Below, piece by piece: positions 1 to 10,590 of a stretch of DNA of 64,000 nt. The notes under the pieces were generated by a model. That model searched no databases. It worked only from the letters and a program-made list of their open reading frames with translations, and was not told the DNA's origin. The stretch comes from Fusarium oxysporum f. sp. lycopersici 4287. Taxonomy: Eukaryota > Ascomycota > Sordariomycetes > Hypocreales > Nectriaceae. The stretch is taken from positions 1,406,020 to 1,470,019 of the forward strand of contig NC_030998.1 in NCBI RefSeq assembly GCF_000149955.1. Direction: 5' to 3'. The translations under genes and the position numbers were made by a program. The first letter of the stretch is position 1. Each line of letters opens with the position of its first letter.

Positions 1-27
1 CGGCCAAACAAAGAGCGGTGGAACTCC

Positions 28-45
28 CGTCAGCGATAGCTGACG
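28..45. repeat. Short perfect inverted repeat
   Basis: CGTCAGC and GCTGACG flank a GATA loop, a 7-bp perfect stem about 140 bp upstream of the ABM-domain gene. It could be a regulator site or chance. No function can be assigned from sequence. Confidence 0.35.
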
Positions 46-182
46 AGTACTTCTCACCTGCCTCCACGGATTTCGGACCCTGGTAGTGCTTACACCCCCA
101 TTTATTGTTATCCGCGACTCGAGGCATTTCTGAGATTGAAAAACAAGACTCCCACAACATATTTTCATCAATTCGACTCAAT

Positions 183-624
183 ATGACTTCTGAGGAATCT
201 GGAGAGTACTTTTCTGTTTCCACCATCGCGGTAAATCCCGACAGAATTGGCGAGGTATGACCCGCATCACAGTGTTATGCCCAGTCTGTTTTCTCACATA
301 ATCAGGCCCATGCCTGTCTGACCGAAGTTGCCGAAGCCACTTTGAAGGAACCAGGTGCCAAGATCTATAGGTTCTACAAGACCGAGGGCAAGGACGAATT
401 CGTCTGTATGGAGAAGTAAGCCCTTTACATTTGAGAGACATAACTGTAACTGACCCGGATGCTCAAGGTTTACTGATCGAGACGCGTATGCGGCGCATGT
501 TGGTTCAGAGCATGTGAGGGAATGGGCAAAGAAGTACTTGGATTCAGGCATCTTTGTTGGGTCTTTTGAGTTTCATCCTCTTGCAAAGGGAGGTCCTGGA
601 GCTGGTGGTTTTGACCGGCCTTAG
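183..624 (+). CDS. ABM (antibiotic biosynthesis monooxygenase)-type small protein
   Basis: Three exons, 183-254, 306-415 and 468-624, join in phase to give about 112 residues. The introns have GTATGA and GTAAGC donors and CAG and AAG acceptors. The fold is suggested by the run KIYRFYKTEGKDEF (about residues 43-56), followed by YAAHVGSEHVREWAKKYL. This is the usual layout of dimeric alpha-beta barrel ABM proteins: a strand, then a helix with H-x-x-S/T-x-H near it. Members act as cofactor-free oxygenases on quinone or polyphenol substrates, or as small accessory proteins of secondary metabolism. The substrate here is unknown. There is no signal peptide, so it is probably cytosolic. A regulator and an FAD monooxygenase lie within 5 kb, which fits a small oxidative pathway but does not prove one. 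Confidence 0.8.
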
Positions 625-1110
625 TCATTGCACAGCAGACTTTGGTGGTAGCAATTTGCAATGAAAACTGTCGGTCGTCTAGCAAGATGACTAGCATTAC
701 TTGGAGTACAGATATCTGACTTGCGCGAGTTGGGGACAGGGGTACCGTGCAGCAGACCCAGATCTCGATGGGACGCTTCCTCAGCCTTCTGTTCCTAGCC
801 GTTCTACGATGCAACTGCGTCTTCCATAGAAATCTAGCAACAGTTTTGTCACCAATCGTTGGACAGAGCGATACTCATCGACATCATGGTCACGTGCTGA
901 TGAAACCAGTCCTTGCTTGCAGAGGGGGCATTGACATCATAGTGCCACTTTTCCCATCGCCACCCGGATAGCATATCAACTATTCAAGACAGAGCAGAGC
1001 AATTCCTAATTCTTGCTAACTTGAATAGTTTGGATATCAAATAAACTTGCCAAATTACAACTAAAGTACCGCCTGAAATCTCAACAAATTTTCTTTTCAA
1101 GATATCCACA
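625..1110. other. Intergenic, no gene seen
   Basis: Short open frames on both strands lack coding character. The final 100 bases are A/T-rich and probably form the promoter and leader of the small gene starting at 1111. Confidence 0.6.
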
Positions 1111-1466
1111 ATGGCAACAGAAGAGACAATCCAAAACGGCCGATCAAATGTCGGCGATCAGAGCGACAATTCCGAAAACAATACACATCAAATGACCCAA
1201 GGTTCACAGAATAACCAGGTTGATCGATCCAACACTGGGTCTCAAGAAGCCCTCAATCAGCCTCAAAACGAACAGCCTATTCAACCAGCGAGCCAAGAGA
1301 CGGAAAAGAAAAGCAGCGCACCTCGCGTGAGATTGGATATGGATCTCGATGTTGAGTTACAACTGAAAGCGAAGATCCAAGGTGATCTTGAATTGGCCAT
1401 ACTGTAAGTCTTGCTGACCTTGAAACTCACCTCGATGAATCTAACATTTGATGTAGGGAGAAGTGA
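1111..1466 (+). CDS. Small hydrophilic protein with a conserved-looking C-terminal segment
   Basis: Two exons, 1111-1403 and 1457-1466, are joined by a 53-nt GTAAGT...TAG intron. The second exon adds only the last residues (EK) before the stop, for a total of 100 residues. The first 70 residues are rich in N, Q, S and T and probably disordered. The C-terminal part (MDLDVELQLKAKIQGDLELA) alternates acidic and hydrophobic residues, and I associate it with a family of small fungal proteins of unknown function. It has no signal peptide, no cysteine and no membrane segment. No function is assigned. The tiny last exon is easily missed by gene finders. Confidence 0.65.
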
Positions 1467-1781
1467 GATCATCATTCGGGTTTAATTGTGGGAGCTTCTC
1501 AAAATGGAGTTAATGTCTTTATCATGAAAGCGAATAAACAATAATATCATAATCCATCTTCTATTATACGCTCCTGTACTTGTCTTCGCGTTTATTTATT
1601 TGCTCATGGTGAGAGCCTCAGGGTAGCTGGTAGATGCCAGCATCACGTGCAGTCTATGCCACTAACCACATTTGTCAATTCTCCTCCGCGGACCCGCGGC
1701 TTCGACCTAACATCTCCGCGTCATCAGTCTGACCGTGTCAATTGATCGATATCTGATGCCGATGCGCGCATATTTCGCACA
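1467..1781. other. Intergenic, promoter of the transcription factor
   Basis: This stretch holds a GC-rich block with CCGCGGAC at 1686-1693 followed by CCGCGG. No open frame of interest is present. Confidence 0.5.
1686..1693 (+). promoter_or_regulatory. Candidate Zn2Cys6 site (CCGCGGAC)
   Basis: CCGCGGAC lies 96 bases upstream of the transcription factor start. The same 8-mer lies 116 bases upstream of the FAD monooxygenase at 4507. CGG/CCG words are the usual half sites of Zn2Cys6 regulators, so self-regulation and control of the neighbour are possible. This is inference from two occurrences. Confidence 0.35.
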
Positions 1782-3980
1782 ATGAAGCGCAATTATTCCG
1801 GGGCGCCTATTATGTCGACTTACCGGGCATCTCGGCTGCCAGTTTCGTGCCGCCCTTGCCGCGAGAAGAAGCGGCGCTGTGATCGCAATCAACCTTGTTC
1901 GAATTGTACCCAGCGGCGCCTCACATGCGTTTACGAGAATGGCAGTCGAGCAACTAACCCTTTGGAGACTGATACATTACCGGAGCGGAACCCCGGTGAG
2001 GCTTCAGTCGACCCGAACGGAAGCACCTTGGCCTTCTCTCCTCTTAGACAGTTGGACCTGTTAGTCAACCTGTTCCCAATGTACACTCACTCGCCGTGCT
2101 AATGGCATCAGAAACAAGGAAATGCTTGACAGGCTAACTAAACTAGAAAAAGCTGTCTTCCCAAATGGGGCTCAAGTATCACAGCTTACCCAACCAGAAC
2201 CAACTTCCTCCCGTAGGAGCCTCAAGCCTGAATCCTGCTATGTCGGTCCGTCCGAAGCTGATCAATCCATACAGACCGCAAGCCGTTCAATTGCCACAAT
2301 GAGACTCCCTCAAGCGACAAAAATGCTTCTATCAATGCGCGCTTAAACCATTTGATGTCGAATCTTCCGCCTGCCCATCAAGCACATCTGCTATGCGAAC
2401 ACTTCGTTGACACCATCCAGCCTACATTCGGTGTCCTGCATGTACCATCGACTAGATCACTCGTTTATAGCTCAGTGGACTCTGACAAAGAAGTTCCACA
2501 GATTGACGAGTTGCTCATGCTTTTCAGTATCTTTGCTGGTGCGGCCTTGGCCTGGACAGATGAACTTCTTCATAAGCTTGAAGCAACAAAAGAGAACGCC
2601 GTGTCGGCCTTCGACTGTTATTTTCACTCTGCTCTGTCGATTATTGAAGAACCTTGCACACCACTACCACCCTCGGTCACAGCTGTCTCAGCGATATCTA
2701 CCCTTGCACATGTGGCTATTAACTCCGATGATGTCTTTCCGGCCAAGGCATTGGACCTTAGAAGCCGGTGCTACAATATGTGCCGCGAAATGATGATCCA
2801 TCGCTTAGACAGCCCGGCAGCACAGAAAGAGCGAGACGTAAGCCCGGCCAACAATATTGAGTTGGAGGTTCAGAGACGTGTATGGTGGAACATGGTTGCT
2901 TCTGACTGGTAACGCATCCTTTCTATGATCAGTGGCTGATCTAGCTGACCCTTCATCAGGTTGACTTCGTTCTCTGGGAGCTCCCAGGAGGGTATCTATA
3001 CATTCATCCCGAGACTGCTGAGAGTCAAACAGCCGTGTAACGTCGACGACGTTGCGCTCACGATTTCAGGCGACATACACGATTTACCTATCTCCGTTCC
3101 AACAGACATGACATTCTTCTTTCTGCGACTCAGAACGGCAGAAATATCTCGCGAGATTATCGATACGATCACACCCCTGGCCGACGACACCCCCGAAGAA
3201 GACTACGAAGTCATTCTTCAGCTTGATAGAAAACTGCAGAATTTTATCAAGGGTCTTCCTGATTTTTGCAAGCTCGACCCGGAGAGTATGCAGAAGTCCA
3301 AAGAGATCTGCGAATTGAGACCGTTCATCTACTGGCAGCGAATAAGTCTTCACCTCGGCATCCATGCACGCATTTGTCGACTTCATCGTCCTTATCACCT
3401 CGCAGCCTACTCAGATCTTCGATATTCTTACTCTCGAACCACGATCCTCACATCAGCATACAAGATTCTTGAACTCAGACGCATGATGGACGACCCGGTT
3501 GCCAAGCTTCACTTTAGACCTGAGAGGTATTTGGTAATCTTCTTGCACGTCACCTCAGCCGCTGTAGCGTTGGCAGTCGACCTGTCTCACAACCCTGATG
3601 CCCCCGACGCGGAAGCCATAAAGGAAAAGGTTAAGGGCGCGTACGAGACGCTGAACAAATCGAGGAAGAACGCGGAGAGTTTGATCAGAGGTATCGAGAA
3701 GAATATGGAACAGGTCATGGGGACTTTGCAGAAACAGCGCACGAATGCGATGAAATCAGCTTCGCCAGCTGCGACATCGAGCGCGAACTTGGATTCGGTT
3801 CCTGAAAGTGCTTTCACAGACATGAATGATATTACAGTGGGCATGCAGGAAGACGGTTTCGGGGACGAACATTCGCACCAGCTCTGGTCAGACTTTTTGG
3901 CTGCTGTCCCTGACCTTGAAGAGTTTCAGTGGACTTCTCTTCTGCAAGACCTCGACTTTGATCCTAGCAACTTCAGTTAA
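1782..3980 (+). CDS. Zn2Cys6 fungal-specific transcription factor
   Basis: Four exons in phase, 1782-2059, 2112-2212, 2275-2908 and 2960-3980, encode 677 residues. The binuclear zinc cluster near residues 23-50 has all six cysteines (CRPCREKKRRCD...CSNCTQRRLTC). A short leucine-rich dimerisation stretch (LDRLTKLEKAV) follows. The middle homology region includes W-W-N-M-V-A-S-D-W-L-T-S-F-S-G with Q-E-G-I-Y after it, typical of the fungal-specific factor domain; the last intron splits the tryptophan codon before LTSFSG. The C-terminus is acidic and may activate transcription. The third exon is found only by assuming a 62-nt GTAGGA...CAG intron with a CTGAT branch, which restores the frame exactly. 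It lies head-to-tail with an FAD monooxygenase and shares an upstream word with it, so local regulation is plausible. A second start at 1812 is possible. Confidence 0.9.
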
Positions 3981-4339
3981 GAAGTTCGAAGCATGGTGTT
4001 AGACGGATTGCAGCATGAAGCTACTATGATGCATATATCGTGGGAGGCAACTCGTTGGCCAGACGACATGCCTGTCGACTTGGTATTGCCTGTAATGAGG
4101 CAAGAGATGTATTGGGTAATACTTTAGTACCATCCTAAGCCGTTTTTGACGGAGACACCTTCTTCGAGTTTGCGTGGAGATGTCAAGATTAAAACTCTGC
4201 TGTCTCATGCTATTATTTGACGTTGCCGCCCAACATATGTCTGAACTTCGAAGTTTGTGTCATTATAACTGATTGTCTGTTACAGTTTCCTGAGCTGGAT
4301 GCAGCTGTCTCAACCGGGGTTGAAGTTAATGTCCGATTA

Positions 4340-4352
4340 GTCCGGTTCGGAC
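4340..4352. promoter_or_regulatory. Everted CCG-N3-CGG palindrome
   Basis: GTCCG-GTT-CGGAC is a perfect everted repeat of CGG half sites with a 3-nt spacer, the kind of element bound by Zn2Cys6 dimers. It lies 155-167 bases upstream of the FAD monooxygenase start and downstream of a Zn2Cys6 gene. The regulator that binds it is unknown. Confidence 0.45.
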
Positions 4353-4390
4353 ACAGTCTTTCACGGATGGCCCAAAAGGGAAATCCTCGA

Positions 4391-4398
4391 CCGCGGAC
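4391..4398 (+). promoter_or_regulatory. Candidate Zn2Cys6 site (CCGCGGAC), second copy
   Basis: This is the same 8-mer as at 1686-1693, at nearly the same distance from a start codon (116 versus 96 bases). Confidence 0.35.
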
Positions 4399-4430
4399 TT
4401 CCGCACCTGATCTCCGACACATGAAGTATT

Positions 4431-4436
4431 TATAAA
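4431..4436 (+). promoter_or_regulatory. TATA box of the FAD monooxygenase
   Basis: TATAAA lies 71 bases upstream of the ATG at 4507, in a spacing normal for a filamentous fungal core promoter with a short leader. Confidence 0.5.
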
Positions 4437-4506
4437 CGGCAACTCCAATTTGCAACGAACAAGACAAAAACACTTTACATATCATCAATCAATATTGTAT
4501 TGAAGA

Positions 4507-5814
4507 ATGAAGCAAACAAAGGCAAGTTTCCCAAACTACAGGCTGGCAACAAGGCTAACACCTCCGTAGGCTATCATCATCGGCGGAGGCCCCGCGGGCC
4601 TCGCAACCGCTCTACGCTTACAGCAGCAAGCGAGCGTGAACTGCACGATCTATGAGCTTCGATCAGCACCTTCCACATTGGGGAGCGCCATAGGCATCAT
4701 GCCAAATGGTCTGCGCCTTCTTGATCGTTTGGGAGTTTACTCAGAGCTCAAGGAGCGCGGAAGCAGCCACTCCAACATGACCATCCATTCTATAAATGGA
4801 GGAGTTCTGGGACGAAAAGACATGGTTGCTGCAGCAAAAGAACAGACTGGTTATGGGTACATGAGAATCAAACGAACTGATTTACTGGACACCCTATTGA
4901 AAGCGGTTGCTGAAGCTGGTATCGCTTTGCACTACAACAAGTCACTCATCTCCATCACAGAATCGGCTGATTCAGTCACCGCGACCTTCTCTGACGGGAC
5001 CAGCGATACGGCAGACCTTCTACTTGGATGCGACGGGATTCACTCTGCTGTACGACGCCTGCATGTCGATGCAGATCAGGCACCTGTATACACAGGGATG
5101 TCAGGCCTTGGCGCCATGGTCCCAGCTTCTTGTGTTTCAGAGGCAACCCAAAAAGAAATGAGAGGCATGAATATCACGATGACTCAAGAGGGTATGTTTG
5201 GAGTCATGACGTGCACTGCCTCTGACGATGAGATTCAGTGGTTTTTGTCAAAAGAAGTACCGCTGCCGGACTCTGAGGACGCCCGCAATGGATGGGAGCT
5301 TCATCGACGGGAGGAGGTGGAGGGGTTTAAGACTCAACTTCACAAAACTCTCGAAGATGCGGGTGGAGAATGGGGGGATAACTTACGAGAGCTTATTGGC
5401 AAGACGACAGCTGTGAAGTTCTACCCGATTTACAAGCTACCCACCGGAGGAAGATGGTACAAAGGAAGAACTCTCCTTCTTGGTGATGCCGCACATGCCA
5501 TGCCACCTCACGCTGGCCAAGGTGTATCGATGGCATTCGAAGATGCGTTTCTCCTTGTACGACTTCTAGAGAAGGAACTGTCTCTTGTGGATGCTTTCAA
5601 GCTGTTCAATGAGATCCGGAGGCCAAGAGTTGAAGAGATTGCAAACAGATCCTCAAGCAATGCAAAGATGAGAAGAAAGACAGGGCCATGGGGCTTATGG
5701 CTAAAGGAGACGGGACTCTGGCTGTTTATGCAAGGTGCTTGGGCGTTTGGCATGGATCGATGGGGATCAGAGACGCAGCAGATGGTGTATGACATTGACG
5801 AAGTCAGCATTTGA
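4507..5814 (+). CDS. FAD-dependent monooxygenase (salicylate hydroxylase/UbiH type)
   Basis: Exon 1 (4507-4521) encodes only MKQTK. A 48-nt intron starting with GC rather than GT (AAG|GCAAGT) leads to exon 2 (4570-5814), giving 419 residues. Without this GC-AG intron the dinucleotide-binding motif would lack a start. The group A flavoprotein hallmarks are all present: the FAD ADP-binding loop IIIGGGPAGLATAL (about 7-20), the DG motif LLLGCDGIHSAVRR (about 150), and the second FAD motif LLLGDAAHAMPPHAGQG (about 305). Members hydroxylate or decarboxylate aromatic or other ring substrates using NAD(P)H. The C-terminal segment is hydrophobic but not a clear membrane anchor. The substrate is not predictable. 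Confidence 0.88.
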
Positions 5815-6941
5815 GCCAGCGCGTTTCAGGATCTTGATTATAGGATAGTTGTTTGGCAGTTATATGTGCCTTTCTTAAATTTCAAGATTGTATGCGGTAA
5901 ACGCGGCCAAAACGCGATATTCATCCTTCAGTAGACGCATGACTTCAGTATCATCTTGGCTGCGCATGGATCAACGCTCTTCCGAGCAGGGCCCCCTTGA
6001 AAAATATTGGGCACGAATCCTACGTTGAAAAGGAGAAAATGCCGCAAATGATTCTTGTTTTCTCTTTCTTCTTCCTCCATTGCCGCGTTTGTCCGTATAT
6101 TCGAGGCCAGTGGCCCTTGGGGTTGTGAGAGGTTCGCGATTGAGGCCACCCACTCTTGATGAATTGAAGTCTTTAGGCAAAAGAAGTACAAGGTATCAAG
6201 TCAGAGAACTTACTAGCTTAAGAAACCTAGCCATGATTGGTTTCGAAAGGTGAGCTTCCTTATTATTTCCTAATTCCCCCACCGTCAATGATGAGATTGA
6301 AACAAATACTTCCATGGCTATGATCAGATATGATTCAAGCTGTTTCCGTTACACAAGCTGAGACGTTCGATATCCTGATGCTCTGATTACCATATTTATT
6401 GATTATCATGCTGACTTGTCGGAGTTACAGATCCGCGGTACATAGCATCAGGTTGAAAGGAAAGACATCTGGCAATGTGGTCATAGGTTAGCCAAGATGT
6501 ATTTACGTTAATAATACGAAATTGAACCGTTTCGAGCGTCAAAGTTGCGTATGCCGTTTTTAAGTTTGCCAAACTTGATTGATTCGTGAACTTCGCAGGG
6601 CCGTGTTGAACAAGTATGAGAGACCACGGTTATGACCCTTGTGAGCTCTGTTACGCATCAGCATGCACGAGTCCTATTAGGACACATTGATAAAGGTGCA
6701 TGTCGTGTCGCTCACGTGAACATATGCATTTAATAACGAGTTGCATTTTGGGTACGACGGTCAATGGCTTTATATCAACTGTGATGATATTGAATCCTCA
6801 TGATTTGGAGAGTCCGTTGTTTGTTGTCATTTTCTCTGCTTCCCTCCCAACATGAACAATGTTTTCTGCTCATCTCCTTCAATAGTAGGAAGTAGTCAAC
6901 TCCCCTCACAGTCGTGAGTTGCCAGTTATAGGCGTCTCATG
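5815..6941. other. Gene-free stretch
   Basis: About 1.1 kb between convergent genes. No open frame, tRNA or repeat with support on either strand. Confidence 0.6.
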
Positions 6942-7706
6942 TTAATGCAAAGGACCAGTCTCACTCAAACACGCAACGATACCGGCAATAGCAGCCAGAG
7001 TCCCATCCGGATTCTTCACCCGCACCGTGTGCAGCCCCAGTTCCTTAGCAGGGTAATCATTCCCACCCGGAAAGATGGCATCTCCAATGAACATGATCTG
7101 CTCCAGGGGAATCCCACTCGCCGCCGAGAGCTTCTTCAGCCCGTAGCCCTTATCAACACCTTTCTGCGTGATGTCGATAGAAGTAGCTCCGCCCATGTTG
7201 ATTGACAAGTCTGGGAGTCGCTTGTATAGATCCGCTTGAATGATTTTGCGCTTCTCAAAGTCAGGATCCCAAACTTCCTTCGCGGAGGGAGGGGCTTGTT
7301 GACCAAGCGCCGAAAATGTGATCTGACTGCCTCGATCTTCAATGCGTTCACCCCAAGTCTGCTCTGGCTGAAACCCCGTTGCGTCGAGAGCAGCGTTGAA
7401 TGCTTCGATGATGTTCTTCCTCTGCTCCTCACTAAACAGCTCTGCATATTCCACCTTCCACTCATCACCCTTGTGAGTGTAAAGCTTTGTGCCAGTGGTA
7501 GGCATGAGCCAGAGTTTAGAAAGGTCAGCTCGTGCGGGAAGTCGGCTGGCGACTTGTTTCTGGAACTGAGGCCAATCGCCACCGGATATAACTGCGACGT
7601 GGGCGACGCTCAAGAGATCGGCGAGAGCTTCGCCCATTGAGTCGAGAATTGCCTGCTTGCTCTCTGCAAGAGTGCCATCGAGGTCGAATGCGACCAGTTT
7701 GATCAT
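6942..7706 (-). CDS. HAD-superfamily IIB phosphatase, phosphomannomutase-like
   Basis: A single exon of 254 residues. The chosen start puts the catalytic motif I D-L-D-G-T at residues 8-12, as usual for the family; the frame stays open further upstream without a supported ATG. Motif II is ISGG (about 42). A lysine-rich motif III lies in KGVDKGYGLKKL, and motif IV is GDAIFPGGNDY (about 210-220). The PGGNDY ending resembles eukaryotic phosphomannomutases and the Cof-type cap IIB phosphatases, so the substrate is probably a sugar phosphate. It should act in the cytosol as an Asp-dependent, Mg-requiring phosphotransferase or phosphatase. It is not the canonical phosphomannomutase by overall sequence, so I keep the general name. 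Confidence 0.82.
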   Translation of the reverse strand: MIKLVAFDLDGTLAESKQAILDSMGEALADLLSVAHVAVISGGDWPQFQKQVASRLPARADLSKLWLMPTTGTKLYTHKGDEWKVEYAELFSEEQRKNIIEAFNAALDATGFQPEQTWGERIEDRGSQITFSALGQQAPPSAKEVWDPDFEKRKIIQADLYKRLPDLSINMGGATSIDITQKGVDKGYGLKKLSAASGIPLEQIMFIGDAIFPGGNDYPAKELGLHTVRVKNPDGTLAAIAGIVACLSETGPLH

Positions 7707-8147
7707 TTTGCTTGTGATTTGGAGTTGTTTGGTGGGTGAGGGGTTGTACTGATAAGAGTTGACACGGTGTTGTAAGACCGTGAGACGAAGTAACACGCGT
7801 ACCTTTTTGGGTTGGTCGCATGACTAAGAATAGCAACCGTGATCCTCAGAGATCAGCACCTACTATCGACAAAATAACAAGCTCATCAACGGGCCCAGAC
7901 GAAGTACGATACTGGGGTTAGGGATTCAAAGCCTCACATAGCAACGAAAACGCATGTTTAGCTTCCCTTTGTCCTCCACAAAGTCCGTCTCATCTTAACT
8001 TGGCTACATTTCTGCGAGGCTACAGATATATATCGTCCATCCTTTTTTTCACTTCTTCTCGAAAAGACAAAGATCCCAAATTTTAAAACCTACAAGCAGC
8101 CAAGCAAGAGTCCACTGTCAGCCCACCAATAACGACGGCCATGTCTC
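7707..8147. other. Intergenic
   Basis: The stretch holds the promoter of the HAD gene and the 3' end of the coiled-coil gene. Nothing else is recognised. Confidence 0.5.
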
Positions 8148-9644
8148 TCACTTCCGCGCCTTTTGTCGAACAGTCGCACCAAGCTCAAGAACAAAATCGT
8201 CAAATAAATGTTCCCCGTCGTCTCTAGCATCACTCTCCACACGAACCGTACAGGTAATGTTTCTCTCCTCCGAAGCCATAGTGAAATCATCCCTTGCTTG
8301 ACAAATCTGACGAAACTTGGCATCCGCTTCCTCAAGTTTTTTCTTCACAGCCTCTGCTTTCTCCTCAAAGCTAGGAAGCTCACGACAGACTCTGTCGTAG
8401 GCAGCACGGGTAACTGTTTGGTCTTTGTCGGCGTCTTCTACAGCCTTCTCTAGACTTTTTATAGCGCTGGCCATGTTGCTGACCCCAAGGCTCTGCACGA
8501 ATCGCAACGCTTCGACGCTCTTTTCATAATCGGCGTGTGCTTTTTCGGATGCCTTCATCGTGGCGGAAATGGCGTCTTGCTTTCGTTCGCGGCTCTTCAA
8601 CATTCCGCGATTCGCGCTGTCAGCTTCGAGCAAGGCTTGTCTCGCACACTTGGCTTCGGCGTCGAGCTCGGCCAGTCTTTGTTCGATTCGTAGGTGTTGC
8701 TTATGCGCGACGATGGATAGGCTCTTGCGGATCTTATCGCCTATTTGTTTATCTGTCATGCCAAGAGATGCAATGCGGATCCTGCGAGATGGAGTTACTA
8801 GAGGACGTCCTGAACCACTCTGAGCAGGTGATGCAGAGTCAGTGCTAGGATTTACCTCTTCTGCATCCGGTGACGGTGCTGATAAAGCTTTGCGCCTCTC
8901 GTGTTCCGCAACGGTTTCTAGAAGCTGGGAATCTGGGTCTGGAGAAGGCTCGTCCGAGTGGCTCAGCGCGGGCTGACTCTGATTGTCGTCTGGCTCTTTT
9001 TTCTCATCGAGGCACTGGTCTTGGGCTTCATCGCGGTCGCTTTCGTCATCTGAGCTGATCACCACAGTATTTGCACTTTTGCGCTTGGGTACCGGAGTCT
9101 TGGGGCTTGTGCTAGGGATTTTTTTTGACGCATGTCCTCTCTGTCGCTTTGAAGAGCGCGTTACTCGCGCGAGCGGGCTCTTATTCTCGGTCCTGACTCG
9201 TTTAGCAGCAGGTTTAAGCGCCAACTTGCCACCGGATATTGTTCTCGTGGCGAGTGGTGTTTCTGAGTCCGATCCGGGCTGTGAGTCTGTTTTCTTCAAC
9301 AGAGACAAAACACCTCTGATGTCGGTTTCTGTGATGACAATTGGCTCGCCAACTCCTCTTCGCCGGGCAACTCTCAGAAGCGCAGAGCGCACCTTTTTCT
9401 TGTCAAGATCATCCAGCTTTTGTCCAGAAAAGCACATAGTCATCGTCTCGAGGAAACAATCGAGAAGGCCTTGGGTCCATCTTGTCTCGGGGGAGCACGG
9501 TATAATCTCCCAAGGAAAGGAATCACAAAGACGCCAGATTTTGACCGCGGCGGAGCGTTGAGCTGGCGTTACAAGGCTCTTGAAGACAGGATCTTCTGTG
9601 TCTGGTCCTCTGTCTTCAGAGCGAGACCTATTGATGAAGGCCAT
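8148..9644 (-). CDS. Coiled-coil, probably nuclear protein of unknown function
   Basis: A single exon of 498 residues. The N-terminal 110 residues look folded (PAQRSAAVKIWRLCDSFPW and KKKVRSALLRVARRRGVGEP). Residues about 120-290 are low-complexity, rich in S, P, K and R with basic clusters that could serve as nuclear localisation signals. They include NTVVISSDDESD, a hydrophobic core followed by serines and acids as in SUMO-interacting motifs. Residues about 300-450 are a heptad-rich charged helix (RIEQRLAELDAEAKCARQAL...). No catalytic domain is recognised. A chromatin or SUMO-pathway scaffold role is only a guess. The long frame on the opposite strand is an antisense shadow. Confidence 0.75.
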   Translation of the reverse strand: MAFINRSRSEDRGPDTEDPVFKSLVTPAQRSAAVKIWRLCDSFPWEIIPCSPETRWTQGLLDCFLETMTMCFSGQKLDDLDKKKVRSALLRVARRRGVGEPIVITETDIRGVLSLLKKTDSQPGSDSETPLATRTISGGKLALKPAAKRVRTENKSPLARVTRSSKRQRGHASKKIPSTSPKTPVPKRKSANTVVISSDDESDRDEAQDQCLDEKKEPDDNQSQPALSHSDEPSPDPDSQLLETVAEHERRKALSAPSPDAEEVNPSTDSASPAQSGSGRPLVTPSRRIRIASLGMTDKQIGDKIRKSLSIVAHKQHLRIEQRLAELDAEAKCARQALLEADSANRGMLKSRERKQDAISATMKASEKAHADYEKSVEALRFVQSLGVSNMASAIKSLEKAVEDADKDQTVTRAAYDRVCRELPSFEEKAEAVKKKLEEADAKFRQICQARDDFTMASEERNITCTVRVESDARDDGEHLFDDFVLELGATVRQKARK

Positions 9645-10590
9645 GTCGCTTCACTGCGGGGCACGAGGCGATGAGACCCCAAGATAAGAAATGAACGCTT
9701 TGGGCCAGATCCAAGAGAAATTGAGGGGTTAAGAACGGTATCGGCAGAAGGCTGAGCATGAGTGCGTTGTCACGTAGGTTGCTGGTTACACGAAAAAAAA
9801 GAAAAGAAAGTCCATGGCCAAGGCGAACAAGGAATTGAACAAGCTTGGTATTTCCGACCAAAACATTGATGATATACAGCAAAATTTTGAGTAATCGCAA
9901 TATAGATATCTTTTGCTTACTCTACTGTTCAACGTGGATGTCGTATTTTTGATCATCTCAAGCATGAGACATCCCTCTCGCCTTGCCAGGAGAGAGGAGA
10001 AGGGGGACCATTTAAGCCGAAACTCGATAGACGAGGACAGCGGGGGATCAGTGAGCATCGCCCACTGAAACCGCTAGAAATTCTGCGGCTTTCCGCCGTA
10101 ACTGTCATTTCAACCAGTGAAATGTCTTATCACACCGAATCACACTCTAGTCCAGCCACGAAGACGCATTGCTATTTGGATGTTGATACTTTGGATGTTT
10201 ATTTTTATGCAAACAACAAAAATAACAACACGAATAGGAAGAGAACAGCACCTGTGAACAGGTTTACTAATGGACTGAAGACAAACCTGATCGATCTGTC
10301 AATGCGACTTTGGTCTCACGTAATCCTGGAAGCGAGATCCACCAACGACCTTTATTCTGCCCTTGTTCATGGTTCGAGTTGCAGGGGCTTCTTCAATGTC
10401 TCCATTCTCTTCGTATAAGACCTGAAGGATGGCAATCATACGAGGCTACACGAAAGGGCTCACATGGGCTTTCCAGGGCTTCCATGCCACCTTATATATT
10501 ACGTCCCTTTCTGATAACACCCAGTTAATTTCGTCAACCTTACAGCTTCATCATCGTGTTTCTCTGCACCATTCAAGTTAAGAATCTAAT
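9645..10590. other. Gene-free stretch, divergent promoters
   Basis: An approximately 0.95-kb region between two divergent genes. TATATAT near 10493 lies about 95 bases upstream of the esterase start. No coding region is supported. Confidence 0.55.

Larger units (their letters stand above)
3981..4506. other. Intergenic, promoter of the FAD monooxygenase
   Basis: The stretch contains the palindrome GTCCGGTTCGGAC (4340-4352), CCGCGGAC (4391-4398) and TATAAA (4431-4436). No gene is seen. Confidence 0.55.

Noticed and set aside
747..971. A 74-codon frame with a hydrophobic start near 780
   Set aside because: It lacks a supported ATG context, splice sites and any family. The hydrophobic run is short.
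8983..9561. A 192-codon plus-strand frame
   Set aside because: It is a serine/leucine-rich shadow of the coiled-coil gene on the other strand.
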